A stretch of 64,000 nucleotides of DNA, from contig CALDEM010000056.1 of the NCBI GenBank assembly GCA_937942435.1, forward strand, positions 1 to 64,000. Reading direction: 5' to 3'. This stretch comes from an uncultured Saprospiraceae bacterium (GTDB lineage: Bacteria; Bacteroidota; Bacteroidia; Chitinophagales; Saprospiraceae). This document shows, one piece after another, positions 1 to 7,731 of the stretch; the stretch's first letter is position 1, and each line of letters starts with the position of its first letter. Made by a program: the position numbers and the translations under genes. The notes below the pieces were generated by a model. It was not told the origin of the DNA. It saw nothing but the letters and a program-made list of their open reading frames with translations, and searched no databases.

Positions 1-1547
1 TCTAACCATCCTTTGATGACTTGGATACGATCTAAGTTAGCGCCTTCGGCATCTTTGATGGCCCAGATGGCAAACGACGGTGCTGTGTTGTAATTAGAAT
101 TTTGTTTTTGTAAAGTGCTCCCCATCGGTACACCTCTTTCATAAGCAGTCACCACCCAATCCGGTTGAGCGAAACTCAATGTATCAAAATCCCAGCTGGC
201 AAAAAACCTCACTTTCATACGCGTACCACTCGTTGCAAATACTTCCTTACTTTCCATAGACTCGAATATGGCTTCCCTCGTGTTTTCTTTTGCCCATACA
301 CCTGCCAGCCCACCAACTGAGCTTCGTCGATGGCGAGGACCTGACTCCATATCAGTAATTCTAAATTCTGGTGTCGGATCTTTTGTACCTGATTTGCCCA
401 TGGCATTATTCTCTTCGACATTGCTTGCAGAGTTATGGCTGTCCGTACTGCCGATGATGCCAAATTGAAATGGGTTACCGCCCACTTCTTTTTCTAATTT
501 CAATCCATTTTTGTAGGCTTGTCTGACAAAGCTGCCATCCACTTTGCTTTCTCTTCGTGGATCACCTGTGCCCAAAGAAAATTGGTATACTTCAAAATCT
601 GCAAACTCATCGTTGGGTGCTAACTCTGGATGGATCATAGACTGACCTTTATTTTGAGCAACTTCATTGATGGGTTCGTTTCTCATTCTCTTTTGGGCAT
701 AAGAGAGATTGATATCATCTCCATCAAAAGTGCTCATGGCATACATACGTCCATCACTGATATTGGCATTGTGTGGGATTGCCAATAGTTCTATGTCATG
801 TTTTCTTTGTAGCTCCATCCACTCCCAAAGATCCTCTGGGTTTTGAGAATCAAAGGAAGAGAAGGGTAGTCCTGATACTTTACCCCCTTTGAAGATTACA
901 TTTCGATGTAGGTTTTGTGCATACGGTGATGAGCTGAGCAAAGATGAAAGAACACCTATAGATGATGTCCACTCATATGCAGGGAAGGTTGTGAACTCTC
1001 CAGGTATATAGTGTCGATCGGCCGCTTCTACAATGCGCTTCCATGTTGATTTTAGAATCTCCGGGTCAGTCAGTTCTTCATAAGGTCGATTCATAGCTAT
1101 GCTTCTTCTGACGCCTTTAACCGCTTTGAGAGAAACATCTGGATCTGGGTCTGAGATCTTTTCAGAAATGTCAAGTGAAGCAATGGGATGATCTTTGTCT
1201 AACATCTGCATCATGGCACCCATATACTCTGCATGATCTGATACCGCCATAAAGTCCAAGGGGCGTTCTAGTTGTATGGGAGTTCCTGATACATGTGCTA
1301 TCGCGGCTCCTTTCCCATAGTTGTATGCATCATCTGGCGTTGTTCTGACATTGGAGATAAATGCATCAAAAGACCAGCTGGTATGTATATGTGTATCGCC
1401 AAAGTAGGCGTTCTTCGTATCACTGTAATTTTCGGTTTGGCCTTTGTGGATTGTTGTGGTGATAGGTTCCACAACTTTGTATTCTATGGTACCTGAACAA
1501 CTATGGATCATTGGAAATGATAGAAATAAAATGAGCAGTTGTTTCAT
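1..1547 (-). CDS. DUF3604 family lipoprotein (3' end off the left edge)
   Basis: An open frame runs leftward without a stop to the window edge, so the C-terminus is missing; about 515 residues are visible. The N-terminus is a lipoprotein signal (MKQLLILFL...MIHSC) with a lipobox Cys. It is followed by the metal-binding-like GDTHIHTSWSFDAF segment and later GIIGSTDSHNSAS, both typical of the DUF3604 family, which resembles PHP-type metal-dependent hydrolases. The substrate is unknown. I chose the ATG at 1547; an in-frame ATG at 1559 would add four residues. The gene starts about 80 bp downstream of the DUF6029 stop on the same strand, so it may be the last member of that operon or have its own promoter. 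Confidence in the family is high, in the function low. Confidence 0.8.
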   Translation of the reverse strand, partial: MKQLLILFLSFPMIHSCSGTIEYKVVEPITTTIHKGQTENYSDTKNAYFGDTHIHTSWSFDAFISNVRTTPDDAYNYGKGAAIAHVSGTPIQLERPLDFMAVSDHAEYMGAMMQMLDKDHPIASLDISEKISDPDPDVSLKAVKGVRRSIAMNRPYEELTDPEILKSTWKRIVEAADRHYIPGEFTTFPAYEWTSSIGVLSSLLSSSPYAQNLHRNVIFKGGKVSGLPFSSFDSQNPEDLWEWMELQRKHDIELLAIPHNANISDGRMYAMSTFDGDDINLSYAQKRMRNEPINEVAQNKGQSMIHPELAPNDEFADFEVYQFSLGTGDPRRESKVDGSFVRQAYKNGLKLEKEVGGNPFQFGIIGSTDSHNSASNVEENNAMGKSGTKDPTPEFRITDMESGPRHRRSSVGGLAGVWAKENTREAIFESMESKEVFATSGTRMKVRFFASWDFDTLSFAQPDWVVTAYERGVPMGSTLQKQNSNYNTAPSFAIWAIKDAEGANLDRIQVIKGWL

Positions 1548-1627
1548 GAAGTGAGTCATTTGCTAAGACCATGAAATATAGGAAATATTCTTAGAGGGGC
1601 AGTAGATGAGAAGATGACTCGCGCCGA

Positions 1628-3088
1628 CTAAATCCTCAACTTGCCAATCCAGCGCAACTCCACTCCCTTGAAGTCAAGGATCTCATAGCAGACTCCTGCG
1701 CTACACTGTGGCCCTCCTCTGCGCTCACCAAGGAAGAGCTGAAAGGTGTTTTTATAACTTGGCTTATATCTGATGGTGCTTCCAAGGTAGAGTCGGTTAG
1801 ACTGCCCTTCATTTATTCTAAATGGATCATCAGTAAGTTCGCCTAATACCGAGATGAAGTATTTTTTCTTGATATTCAATCCAAGCAACATATTAAAATT
1901 ATAAACGCTGGAAGATGATCTTTCAAAAGTCTGATATTCTACTTCTGGTATAAACTTAAAGTTTTGTGATAAAGCTATGTCAGAATAGAGACCTACTGAT
2001 ATTCTGTTCTGCTCTCCTTTAAAGGGATCTTGACTAAAATCAACAAACCCTTTGTATTCTATATTTTCTCCTATAGAAGACTGAAGCTCTAAGAAGAATT
2101 GTCTAAAAGAAAAGGACTGACCACCAAAAGTATTTACGGCAAGTGAATGATTAAAATTGATGATAGTGCCATCATTAAAATTATAAAATAGGTCTAATTG
2201 ATAGCCCTCTTCATTTATAGGGTTGGATACATGGATACTTCTGTTGAGGACTCTATATGTCTGTTGCTTCACTCCAGCAGGGGGTTCATTGATGCCAGCA
2301 CCGAGCACAAAGTTTTTGTAATTTTTATATTCTACAGTAAAGCTAAACGCTCCTGCATAACCAGTTAAGCCTGTATAGAATGCAAAGTCGTCATTGTCTA
2401 AGTCAGTTGCATATTCTGCATAGTAGTCAAGACCTGATACAGTACCATTGAGCAGGCCGCTTATATAGTTTTGGCTGTTGCCTCCGTCTTGATCTCTGCG
2501 CATAAAGATCAAGCCAGCTTCCTGTCCTTTTAAATACTTTACTTTGGCAGAAGCTGCAGTAGCAAGATCTGTTCTCCTGCCTTCTCTATCAAAGGTAGGC
2601 GGCAGTACATTGTTAAGTATGTCGGCACGAAGAATTTGAAAAGTGGCTTTCTTGATTTTGTACTTAACAGAGGCGCCAAGCATATCGCGATGGAAGTAGT
2701 TGCGAGATCTAAATCCTATATCTTCTAAAAGCGCTCCTTGTATCTCAAACGATCGGAGCAACAAGCCACGGCCGAGCGTCTCATATATGTTGCCTACTTT
2801 TACATCCCACTTCTTCTTCTTGTATCCTAATGCAACTTGAGAAAGATCAAAGTAGCTGCGGCCATCAAATGTGGTGTGATACTGTTCTATTGTTGTAGAT
2901 ATGCTAAATCCTTTTTTTCTATAATCAATCTCTGCGCGATCGTAAAAAGACGGAAAAGGATCTGCAGATTCATCAGGAAGTTTTCCATATTGAAATTCTG
3001 CAAGATTACTAATGTTGATCTGCGCAGCTAATTGAAATGAAATTAGAATAACTAAGACAAAGAGAATCCAACGCTGAGCAGATCTCAT
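1628..3088 (-). CDS. DUF6029 family outer-membrane protein
   Basis: This 486-residue protein has a signal peptide ending near QLAAQ and then alternating beta-strand sequence consistent with an outer-membrane beta-barrel. The C-terminus has the Gly-Arg-Arg-Gly-Gly-Pro-x-Cys...Gly-x-Cys pattern (GERRGGPQCSAGVC) that I associate with the Bacteroidota DUF6029 family. Its start codon overlaps the stop of the upstream TlpA gene (ATGA), so translation is probably coupled. Family knowledge places such proteins beside thioredoxin-like lipoproteins, as here. The two C-terminal Cys make it an attractive, though inferred, partner or substrate of those thioredoxins. Confidence 0.8.
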   Translation of the reverse strand: MRSAQRWILFVLVILISFQLAAQINISNLAEFQYGKLPDESADPFPSFYDRAEIDYRKKGFSISTTIEQYHTTFDGRSYFDLSQVALGYKKKKWDVKVGNIYETLGRGLLLRSFEIQGALLEDIGFRSRNYFHRDMLGASVKYKIKKATFQILRADILNNVLPPTFDREGRRTDLATAASAKVKYLKGQEAGLIFMRRDQDGGNSQNYISGLLNGTVSGLDYYAEYATDLDNDDFAFYTGLTGYAGAFSFTVEYKNYKNFVLGAGINEPPAGVKQQTYRVLNRSIHVSNPINEEGYQLDLFYNFNDGTIINFNHSLAVNTFGGQSFSFRQFFLELQSSIGENIEYKGFVDFSQDPFKGEQNRISVGLYSDIALSQNFKFIPEVEYQTFERSSSSVYNFNMLLGLNIKKKYFISVLGELTDDPFRINEGQSNRLYLGSTIRYKPSYKNTFQLFLGERRGGPQCSAGVCYEILDFKGVELRWIGKLRI

Positions 3089-3579
3089 TTAATATTTTCT
3101 TCGATGGCTGCCTTAATCTCATCTTCATCTCCATTGCTAAATCCCTCATGGACATATACCACTTCATTATCAGCATTGAGCATAATCAGGGTTGGAAATG
3201 CCTGATACTGATAAGTATTCATCACCTCGCAGTCTATATCCTTTAGGATGTGATAATCTACGTTAAGTGTATTTGCGACAGCGGCCACCTTAGATATACT
3301 TCTTGGACCATCGCAGCTGATACCGATCATGGAGACCCCTTGGTCCTTATACTGATTGTATAAAGTGTTGAGCTTAGGCATCGCCTTCGTACATGGCTTA
3401 CACCAAGTAGCCCAAAAGTCTATAATTGTCAGTGCATCACCTTTGATCTCAGAGAGACTCACTTGTTCGTTCTCTATATTGTCCAATGTAAAGTCATCTA
3501 ACTGTTGTGCAGAACCAAGCAAACTGAAAGTTAGACAAGCAACTACTATGAGCAGTTGGAGTAGTCTATAGTTAACCAT
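3085..3579 (-). CDS. TlpA-family periplasmic thiol-disulfide oxidoreductase
   Basis: The 164-residue protein has an N-terminal signal peptide (cleavage near GSAQQ) and one thioredoxin fold with the redox motif WCKPC (Cys60 and Cys63). A cis-Pro-type segment FPTLIML follows about 75 residues later. Proteins of this type reduce or isomerise disulfides outside the cytoplasm. It is the middle gene of a three-gene unit: only one base separates it from the upstream thioredoxin-like lipoprotein, and it overlaps the downstream DUF6029 gene by 4 bp. A role in folding that outer-membrane protein is inference. Confidence 0.88.
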   Translation of the reverse strand: MVNYRLLQLLIVVACLTFSLLGSAQQLDDFTLDNIENEQVSLSEIKGDALTIIDFWATWCKPCTKAMPKLNTLYNQYKDQGVSMIGISCDGPRSISKVAAVANTLNVDYHILKDIDCEVMNTYQYQAFPTLIMLNADNEVVYVHEGFSNGDEDEIKAAIEENIK

Positions 3580-3580
3580 A

Positions 3581-4123
3581 TTACTTTAGTAAATCTCTTA
3601 CGATACCGATCACTTCATCCAAGTTATTAGACGCTATACTATTGCCTGTATAGACGATCTTGTTTTCCTTGTTGATAACCACAAGTCTATCATAAGTCGT
3701 GTTGAAAGATTTGGCCATCTCCGCTCCTTTGCGTCCCAGAGGAAACGTGATACCAGTGATCTCTTGAAAGTTATCCACACCTGCATCATTGCCTTCCCAC
3801 TGGTCTGCACCGATGATGGCAAAGTCAGTGTCACTGGCAAACTCTTGGTGCAGCTTAGACTCGATATCTGGGCCTGCAGCCTTGCAAGGAGGGCAGTCAA
3901 AGCCAAAGAAGAATATCACTAAGTTTTTATCCGCAAACTGAGAAGATGTAATCACATCTCCGGATGTAGATTCTATCGAGAATGTAGGTGCATCTGGTAG
4001 ATCACTTGTTGGATTAGTCGGAGTTGATGGATTAGATACCACAGGTGGCTCTTCTTCCTGCGTACAAGAGAAGGCAGTTAGCGATACAAAAGTTAAGAGG
4101 TAGAGTAGATTACTTATTTTCAT
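3581..4123 (-). CDS. thioredoxin-like (TlpA/redoxin) lipoprotein
   Basis: Starting from the ATG at 4123, the 180-residue product begins with a lipoprotein signal whose lipobox Cys is residue 20 (LTAFSC). A Pro/Thr-rich linker follows and then a thioredoxin-fold domain with redox motif FDCPPC (Cys77 and Cys80). The frame extends ten codons upstream to another ATG at 4153, but that would place charged residues ahead of the signal, so I prefer 4123. It is the first gene of the operon with the TlpA protein and DUF6029. Its likely place is the periplasmic face of a membrane, held by a lipid anchor. Confidence 0.85.
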   Translation of the reverse strand: MKISNLLYLLTFVSLTAFSCTQEEEPPVVSNPSTPTNPTSDLPDAPTFSIESTSGDVITSSQFADKNLVIFFFGFDCPPCKAAGPDIESKLHQEFASDTDFAIIGADQWEGNDAGVDNFQEITGITFPLGRKGAEMAKSFNTTYDRLVVINKENKIVYTGNSIASNNLDEVIGIVRDLLK

Positions 4124-4609
4124 TACTTGACATTTAATTTCACGGTACATCACCTAAAACGATTACTCGTCTGACATATTTTTAACCGCAACCAAGATAT
4201 TGCGGTATAAATCAATAATAGAAAAGATCACATTTTGTTGACCCATTTGTCTTGTTTATTTCATTAATCAGTGGTTTTGGGGCTATTTGCTTTCGCAAAT
4301 GCTTCTTACATCAAGTAATGAAGAGGATATTGTTGATAATAGGGCTGTGCATCTTGTGTTGAGATGCTTCGGTAACATTTAACAAAAGATTATCCTCCAA
4401 GTACTTTAAGTAGGATAAGCTAGTTGTCCTCTAATAAGGTTTTGTAGCGCTGTTGGAACATACAGATGGAGTATGATGGAGCCAAAAACTCGTTGGGATA
4501 TATGTTAATAGGATTAGACAGATCAAAGTGTTTATATTCATCATCTTTTGAGAAGAGAAACAGCTTGCTTACTATTATGCTGATCTGAGCCACTTCAAAA
4601 CACAACCAC
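4124..4609. other. intergenic region between divergent transcription units
   Basis: About 490 bp with no convincing gene. It holds the upstream region of the minus-strand thioredoxin operon, including a 7-bp inverted repeat (4185-4191 and 4200-4206, ACCGCAA/TTGCGGT, 8-bp spacer) roughly 60 bp from that operon's start. The repeat could be an operator or a short hairpin. A minus-strand frame that overlaps the next gene was rejected. Confidence 0.5.
4185..4206. promoter_or_regulatory. short inverted repeat upstream of the thioredoxin operon
   Basis: Perfect 7-bp inverted repeat ACCGCAA/TTGCGGT separated by 8 bp. Its position upstream of the first gene of the minus-strand operon fits an operator, but nothing further supports this. 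Confidence 0.25.
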
Positions 4610-5017
4610 ATGAAAGAGCAATATCTTAAGGCCATTCTAAATTTCTTTGGAGCGACAAATGTCGGTAACGGACTGTGGATGCTCTTTTTTGTAGACAATT
4701 GGTTTACAACGCTACCAGGGGTTCATGATACTGGACCGATCAATAGACACTTTGTCCATGATGTGGGATTGGTTTATTTGTTGGCAGGGCTTGCTTTGAT
4801 ATGGTGTGCATGGAGGATTAGATCGTCTAAATATTTGTACTTGGCTGTTATGTTCTTCTTTGCAGGTCATGCACTGATCCATGTCGTTGAAATATTAGTT
4901 GGCCTATTGCCGACGAGTCATTGGTTGATTGACTTGCCATTGGTCTTTGTTCCTGCCTTGATATTAATGGTCCTTACTCCTTCTGTGCTCAAGACTAATC
5001 AATCATCTAAACAATAG
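4610..5017 (+). CDS. small four-helix membrane protein of unknown function
   Basis: 135 residues with about four predicted transmembrane segments: near residues 15-30, 50-68, 75-98 and 105-122. Histidines sit at membrane borders (HFVHDVG near residue 45 and HALIHVVE near residue 85), which could bind a metal or haem, but no known ligand pattern is recognisable. The stop overlaps the GTG start candidate of the following gene by one base, so the two are probably co-translated. I do not recognise the family. Confidence 0.65.
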   Translation: MKEQYLKAILNFFGATNVGNGLWMLFFVDNWFTTLPGVHDTGPINRHFVHDVGLVYLLAGLALIWCAWRIRSSKYLYLAVMFFFAGHALIHVVEILVGLLPTSHWLIDLPLVFVPALILMVLTPSVLKTNQSSKQ

Positions 5018-5499
5018 TGTCAATGTTTAAAAAAGCGAAATTATTACAGTTGGTTGTGATCTGTATAGGTATCCCTGTCGGGATGCTACTTTCTAATCGT
5101 TCTGTTGAGATGCATGAAGCGCTAGACCATGCCAATGCTATCCAACATTCAAGTATGGACCATGGCCTGTTTGATATTGGTGGAGATGATATCATACCTA
5201 AGATCACAGGTCTGACTGTTGCGAAGGATAAGATGAGTGGTTATAATATCAGTATAGCTACTCAAGATTTTATTTTTTCACCTGCAAGTGTCAATGCCAA
5301 CCATGTCTCAGGCCAAGGCCATGCTCATCTCTATATTAATGGAGAGAAGTTTGCGAGGTTGTATGCTCCTCACTTTCACGTGCCAGATCTTGCTGGACCA
5401 GTTGAAACTATAAGGGTCACTCTGAATGCTAATAGTCATGAGACGCTGGCAGTTGGTGATGAGGTTATAGAGTGGACGTGGCAAACGGATGAATCGTGA
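5017..5499 (+). CDS. secreted or membrane-anchored His-rich protein, unknown family
   Basis: 160 residues with one N-terminal hydrophobic segment (residues 9-26). A His-rich stretch follows (MHEALDHANAIQHSSMDHG) and then a beta-rich domain with GQGHAHLYINGEKFARLY and HFHVPDL. The clustered His and Met residues suggest an exported metal-binding protein, copper being one possibility, but this is inference. The start could be GTG at 5017, overlapping the previous stop, or ATG at 5023. The coupling to the membrane protein upstream suggests a joint function. Confidence 0.6.
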   Translation: MSMFKKAKLLQLVVICIGIPVGMLLSNRSVEMHEALDHANAIQHSSMDHGLFDIGGDDIIPKITGLTVAKDKMSGYNISIATQDFIFSPASVNANHVSGQGHAHLYINGEKFARLYAPHFHVPDLAGPVETIRVTLNANSHETLAVGDEVIEWTWQTDES

Positions 5500-6510
5500 G
5501 GTAGGAACGATCTTACTCAGTATATTTTTCTATTTCACGTTGGAATAGGCTATCGCTTTGTTCTGATTTCTTTCAAATGAAGAAGTCTAATTTAACCTAC
5601 CATCAATGACCAAGATAAGTCTGATGTATAAAAATTTGAACCTACAGTCTATGGGCAATTTCTCAACAGGTTTCTATTGGTGCTCTAATGAAGGAGTTTT
5701 AAATAATTTGTTGCGAGGATATTAAGTATTACTACAAGCGATGATATAGCCGGTTTCAATAAGAACAGTAGTCATAGAATTCGAGTGATTAGAAGGTTGT
5801 AGAAGAGATGTCAATCTAGGTGCCGCAATATTTAGTTTTAATGAGACCTTCTTGATGAGTTAGAGATATTACTAACTAATCAAGATAAGACACGATCGAA
5901 CTAAGACACAAAATCGGAAAGCTTTATGACTAAGTTGTAAAGCAGCTTTAAGAGATTTGAGCTACCAAGCTATATCCTGATTTTTGATATTCCTACTGGT
6001 GAAATCATTTATGGAGTAGCAATATATAGAAGAATGACTACCCGAGAAATGCCAAAAAGAGGAAGATTATTACCGAAAAAAGAAAATTGTCTTTAAGAAT
6101 AGAGCGACTGATCCATATTTGAAGTATAAATAATAGAATCATACAGATGAATGGATTAGATATATCGTCAAATAAGAGGACTCCACTGGATTCCTCAAGT
6201 TTATGTTTTCATGACTTTGATTTTGTAATTAGTAAAAACCTTAAAGGGTTAAAAAACTATATGCGAGTTAGCCATGACGACGAATGGCAAAAATTTAGTG
6301 TTAGGTGCTCCAATAGATAAGTACTCTAAAATTATTATTGTTACTACTAACTACTAATGATGCAAGAGTAATGATTCTTTATGCGAAAGCGCTTCAGATT
6401 GTGTACAGCACAGAAAAATGGAGACAGATTTAGAATAGAGATTTAGACAGTTGTAGGACCTTTATTGAAATAAAGAAAAGGTAGCAATCAGCTCTAATCA
6501 AAGAATCTTT
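5500..6510. other. 1 kb region without credible genes
   Basis: Stops are frequent in all six frames and no signal peptide, RNA gene or long repeat was found. The stretch could be decayed coding sequence or could hold an unrecognised small RNA. It ends at a strong terminator hairpin (6511-6548). Confidence 0.5.
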
Positions 6511-6548
6511 AAAAAAGAAGACGAAGCGAACACTTCGTCTTCTTTTTT
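6511..6548. terminator. strong bidirectional terminator hairpin
   Basis: Perfect 16-bp inverted repeat (6511-6526 and 6533-6548) with a 6-nt loop, flanked by A and T runs, so it can work on both strands. It has no obvious protein gene on its left within 1 kb. Confidence 0.75.
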
Positions 6549-6615
6549 GTGCCTACTTCATCAACACTTTATTTTTTTTAGCATAAACTCCGAGCGACTT
6601 GGTCTCTCTCAGACA

Positions 6616-6643
6616 TAAAAAAAGGCTGACAACTGTCAGCCTC
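6616..6643 (-). terminator. terminator of the tRNA-Leu gene
   Basis: An 8-bp perfect stem (6623-6630 with 6635-6642, AGGCTGAC/GTCAGCCT, 4-nt loop) is followed on the minus strand by a run of seven T. It lies directly downstream of the tRNA. Confidence 0.75.
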
Positions 6644-6650
6644 ATTTTGT

Positions 6651-6733
6651 GCCCGGAGAGGGACTCGAACCCTCACGCCCTTACGAACACATGGCCCTCA
6701 ACCATGCCTGTCTACCAATTTCAGCACCCGGGC
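6651..6733 (-). tRNA. tRNA-Leu (anticodon GAG)
   Basis: Read on the minus strand, the 83-nt sequence folds as a class II tRNA. It has acceptor arms GCCCGGG/UCCGGGC, an anticodon stem CAUGG/CCAUG around loop UUGAGGG (anticodon GAG), a long variable arm, and a T arm GAGGG-UUCGAGU-CCCUC. A long variable arm with this anticodon specifies leucine. CCA is not encoded. Confidence 0.95.
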
Positions 6734-7020
6734 GGCGCAGAGAATCAATCGTTTCTCCTTTGTGACTGCAAATATGAATTTATTTTTGGGTATCAACAAG
6801 AGCCTTTGCGCTTAGTTGCAGTCTATGATCAATATTGATAAGACTCCTGCCTGATTGACCATAAGATTAGGAAGCAACTCTACACTGTGATGGCCTCTCA
6901 ATATCGCATGTCCAGTTGCAGGTAGAACATCGATGAGCCTTACTTTGACCTATGACAATAGGAGCAAAACAAGAGTGCAACTGACCTATAAAAAATTTAG
7001 GTCAACCATATTAGCTTTGG

Positions 7021-7635
7021 CTAAGATACTTCTGGAAAGTACTCAATATACTTACGGACATGATCGGCTTTTTCTTGACCATGATATCGTGCAATCAGAT
7101 ATAGACTCATGTCAATGCCTGCGCTCACTCCTTCAGATACTACGACATTGTCGTGGTCGTGATAGCGTTTTGTTCGATCCACGATGATAGAGTCATCTAT
7201 TTTCTTTAATAGTTCGATAGCCGCAAAGTGAGTTGTTGCTGCTTTGTTGGATAGCTGGCCAAGTTTAGCTAAGATCAGACTGCCAGTGCATACGGAGCTT
7301 GATATTTCGGTAAGGGAGATGATGCGTCTTATTGCCTCCAACTGCTCCTCACTCTTCACGATAGCTCTAGTGCCCAGTCCTCCAGGTATAAGGATCATGT
7401 CCAGCCTTTTGGTCCAAGAGTCTATGGGTTGTAATCCACTGATCTGTAGCCTAGTCTTAGAGACTTCTATGCTTTCTGATAACCCCAGATTATAAACTTG
7501 GATACCTAGGTCTGGATAAAGCGCAGCGAGCGACGAAAAGACCTGCATTGGTCCTGCAAAGTCCAATAGCTCGACATCATTAAAAAGCAAAATCCCAATC
7601 GTTTTCAATGTCTTATTGCTCTTCACATTTGTCAT
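7021..7635 (-). CDS. DJ-1/PfpI family protein (isonitrile hydratase-like)
   Basis: 204 residues forming one class I glutamine-amidotransferase-like domain. The N-terminal strand-loop IGILLFNDVELLDFAGP is the typical DJ-1/PfpI start, and the nucleophile-elbow Cys is residue 116 in SSVCTGSLILAKLGQL. GVSAGIDMSL near the C-terminus resembles AraC-associated and isonitrile-hydratase-like members. No signal peptide or DNA-binding domain is present, so it is cytoplasmic and not a transcription factor. The substrate cannot be told from sequence. It is transcribed divergently from dnaE, with about 96 bp between starts. Confidence 0.85.
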   Translation of the reverse strand: MTNVKSNKTLKTIGILLFNDVELLDFAGPMQVFSSLAALYPDLGIQVYNLGLSESIEVSKTRLQISGLQPIDSWTKRLDMILIPGGLGTRAIVKSEEQLEAIRRIISLTEISSSVCTGSLILAKLGQLSNKAATTHFAAIELLKKIDDSIIVDRTKRYHDHDNVVVSEGVSAGIDMSLYLIARYHGQEKADHVRKYIEYFPEVS

Positions 7636-7731
7636 ATACTTTGGTTTAATAATTCATTACCCTGCTACAAAGAAAATATAAAGAGAAGAATTCATATATG
7701 TTATCTTGCGCAGAGATAAGAGAACCACACT

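Noticed and set aside
4420-4698. 92-codon minus-strand frame
   Set aside because: It overlaps the start of the membrane-protein gene and shows no signal, domain or coding pattern; the opposite frame is far better.
6599-6838. 79-codon plus-strand frame
   Set aside because: It runs over the tRNA-Leu gene and its terminator; the apparent Pro/Asn-rich peptide is the usual false frame seen on the reverse strand of a tRNA.
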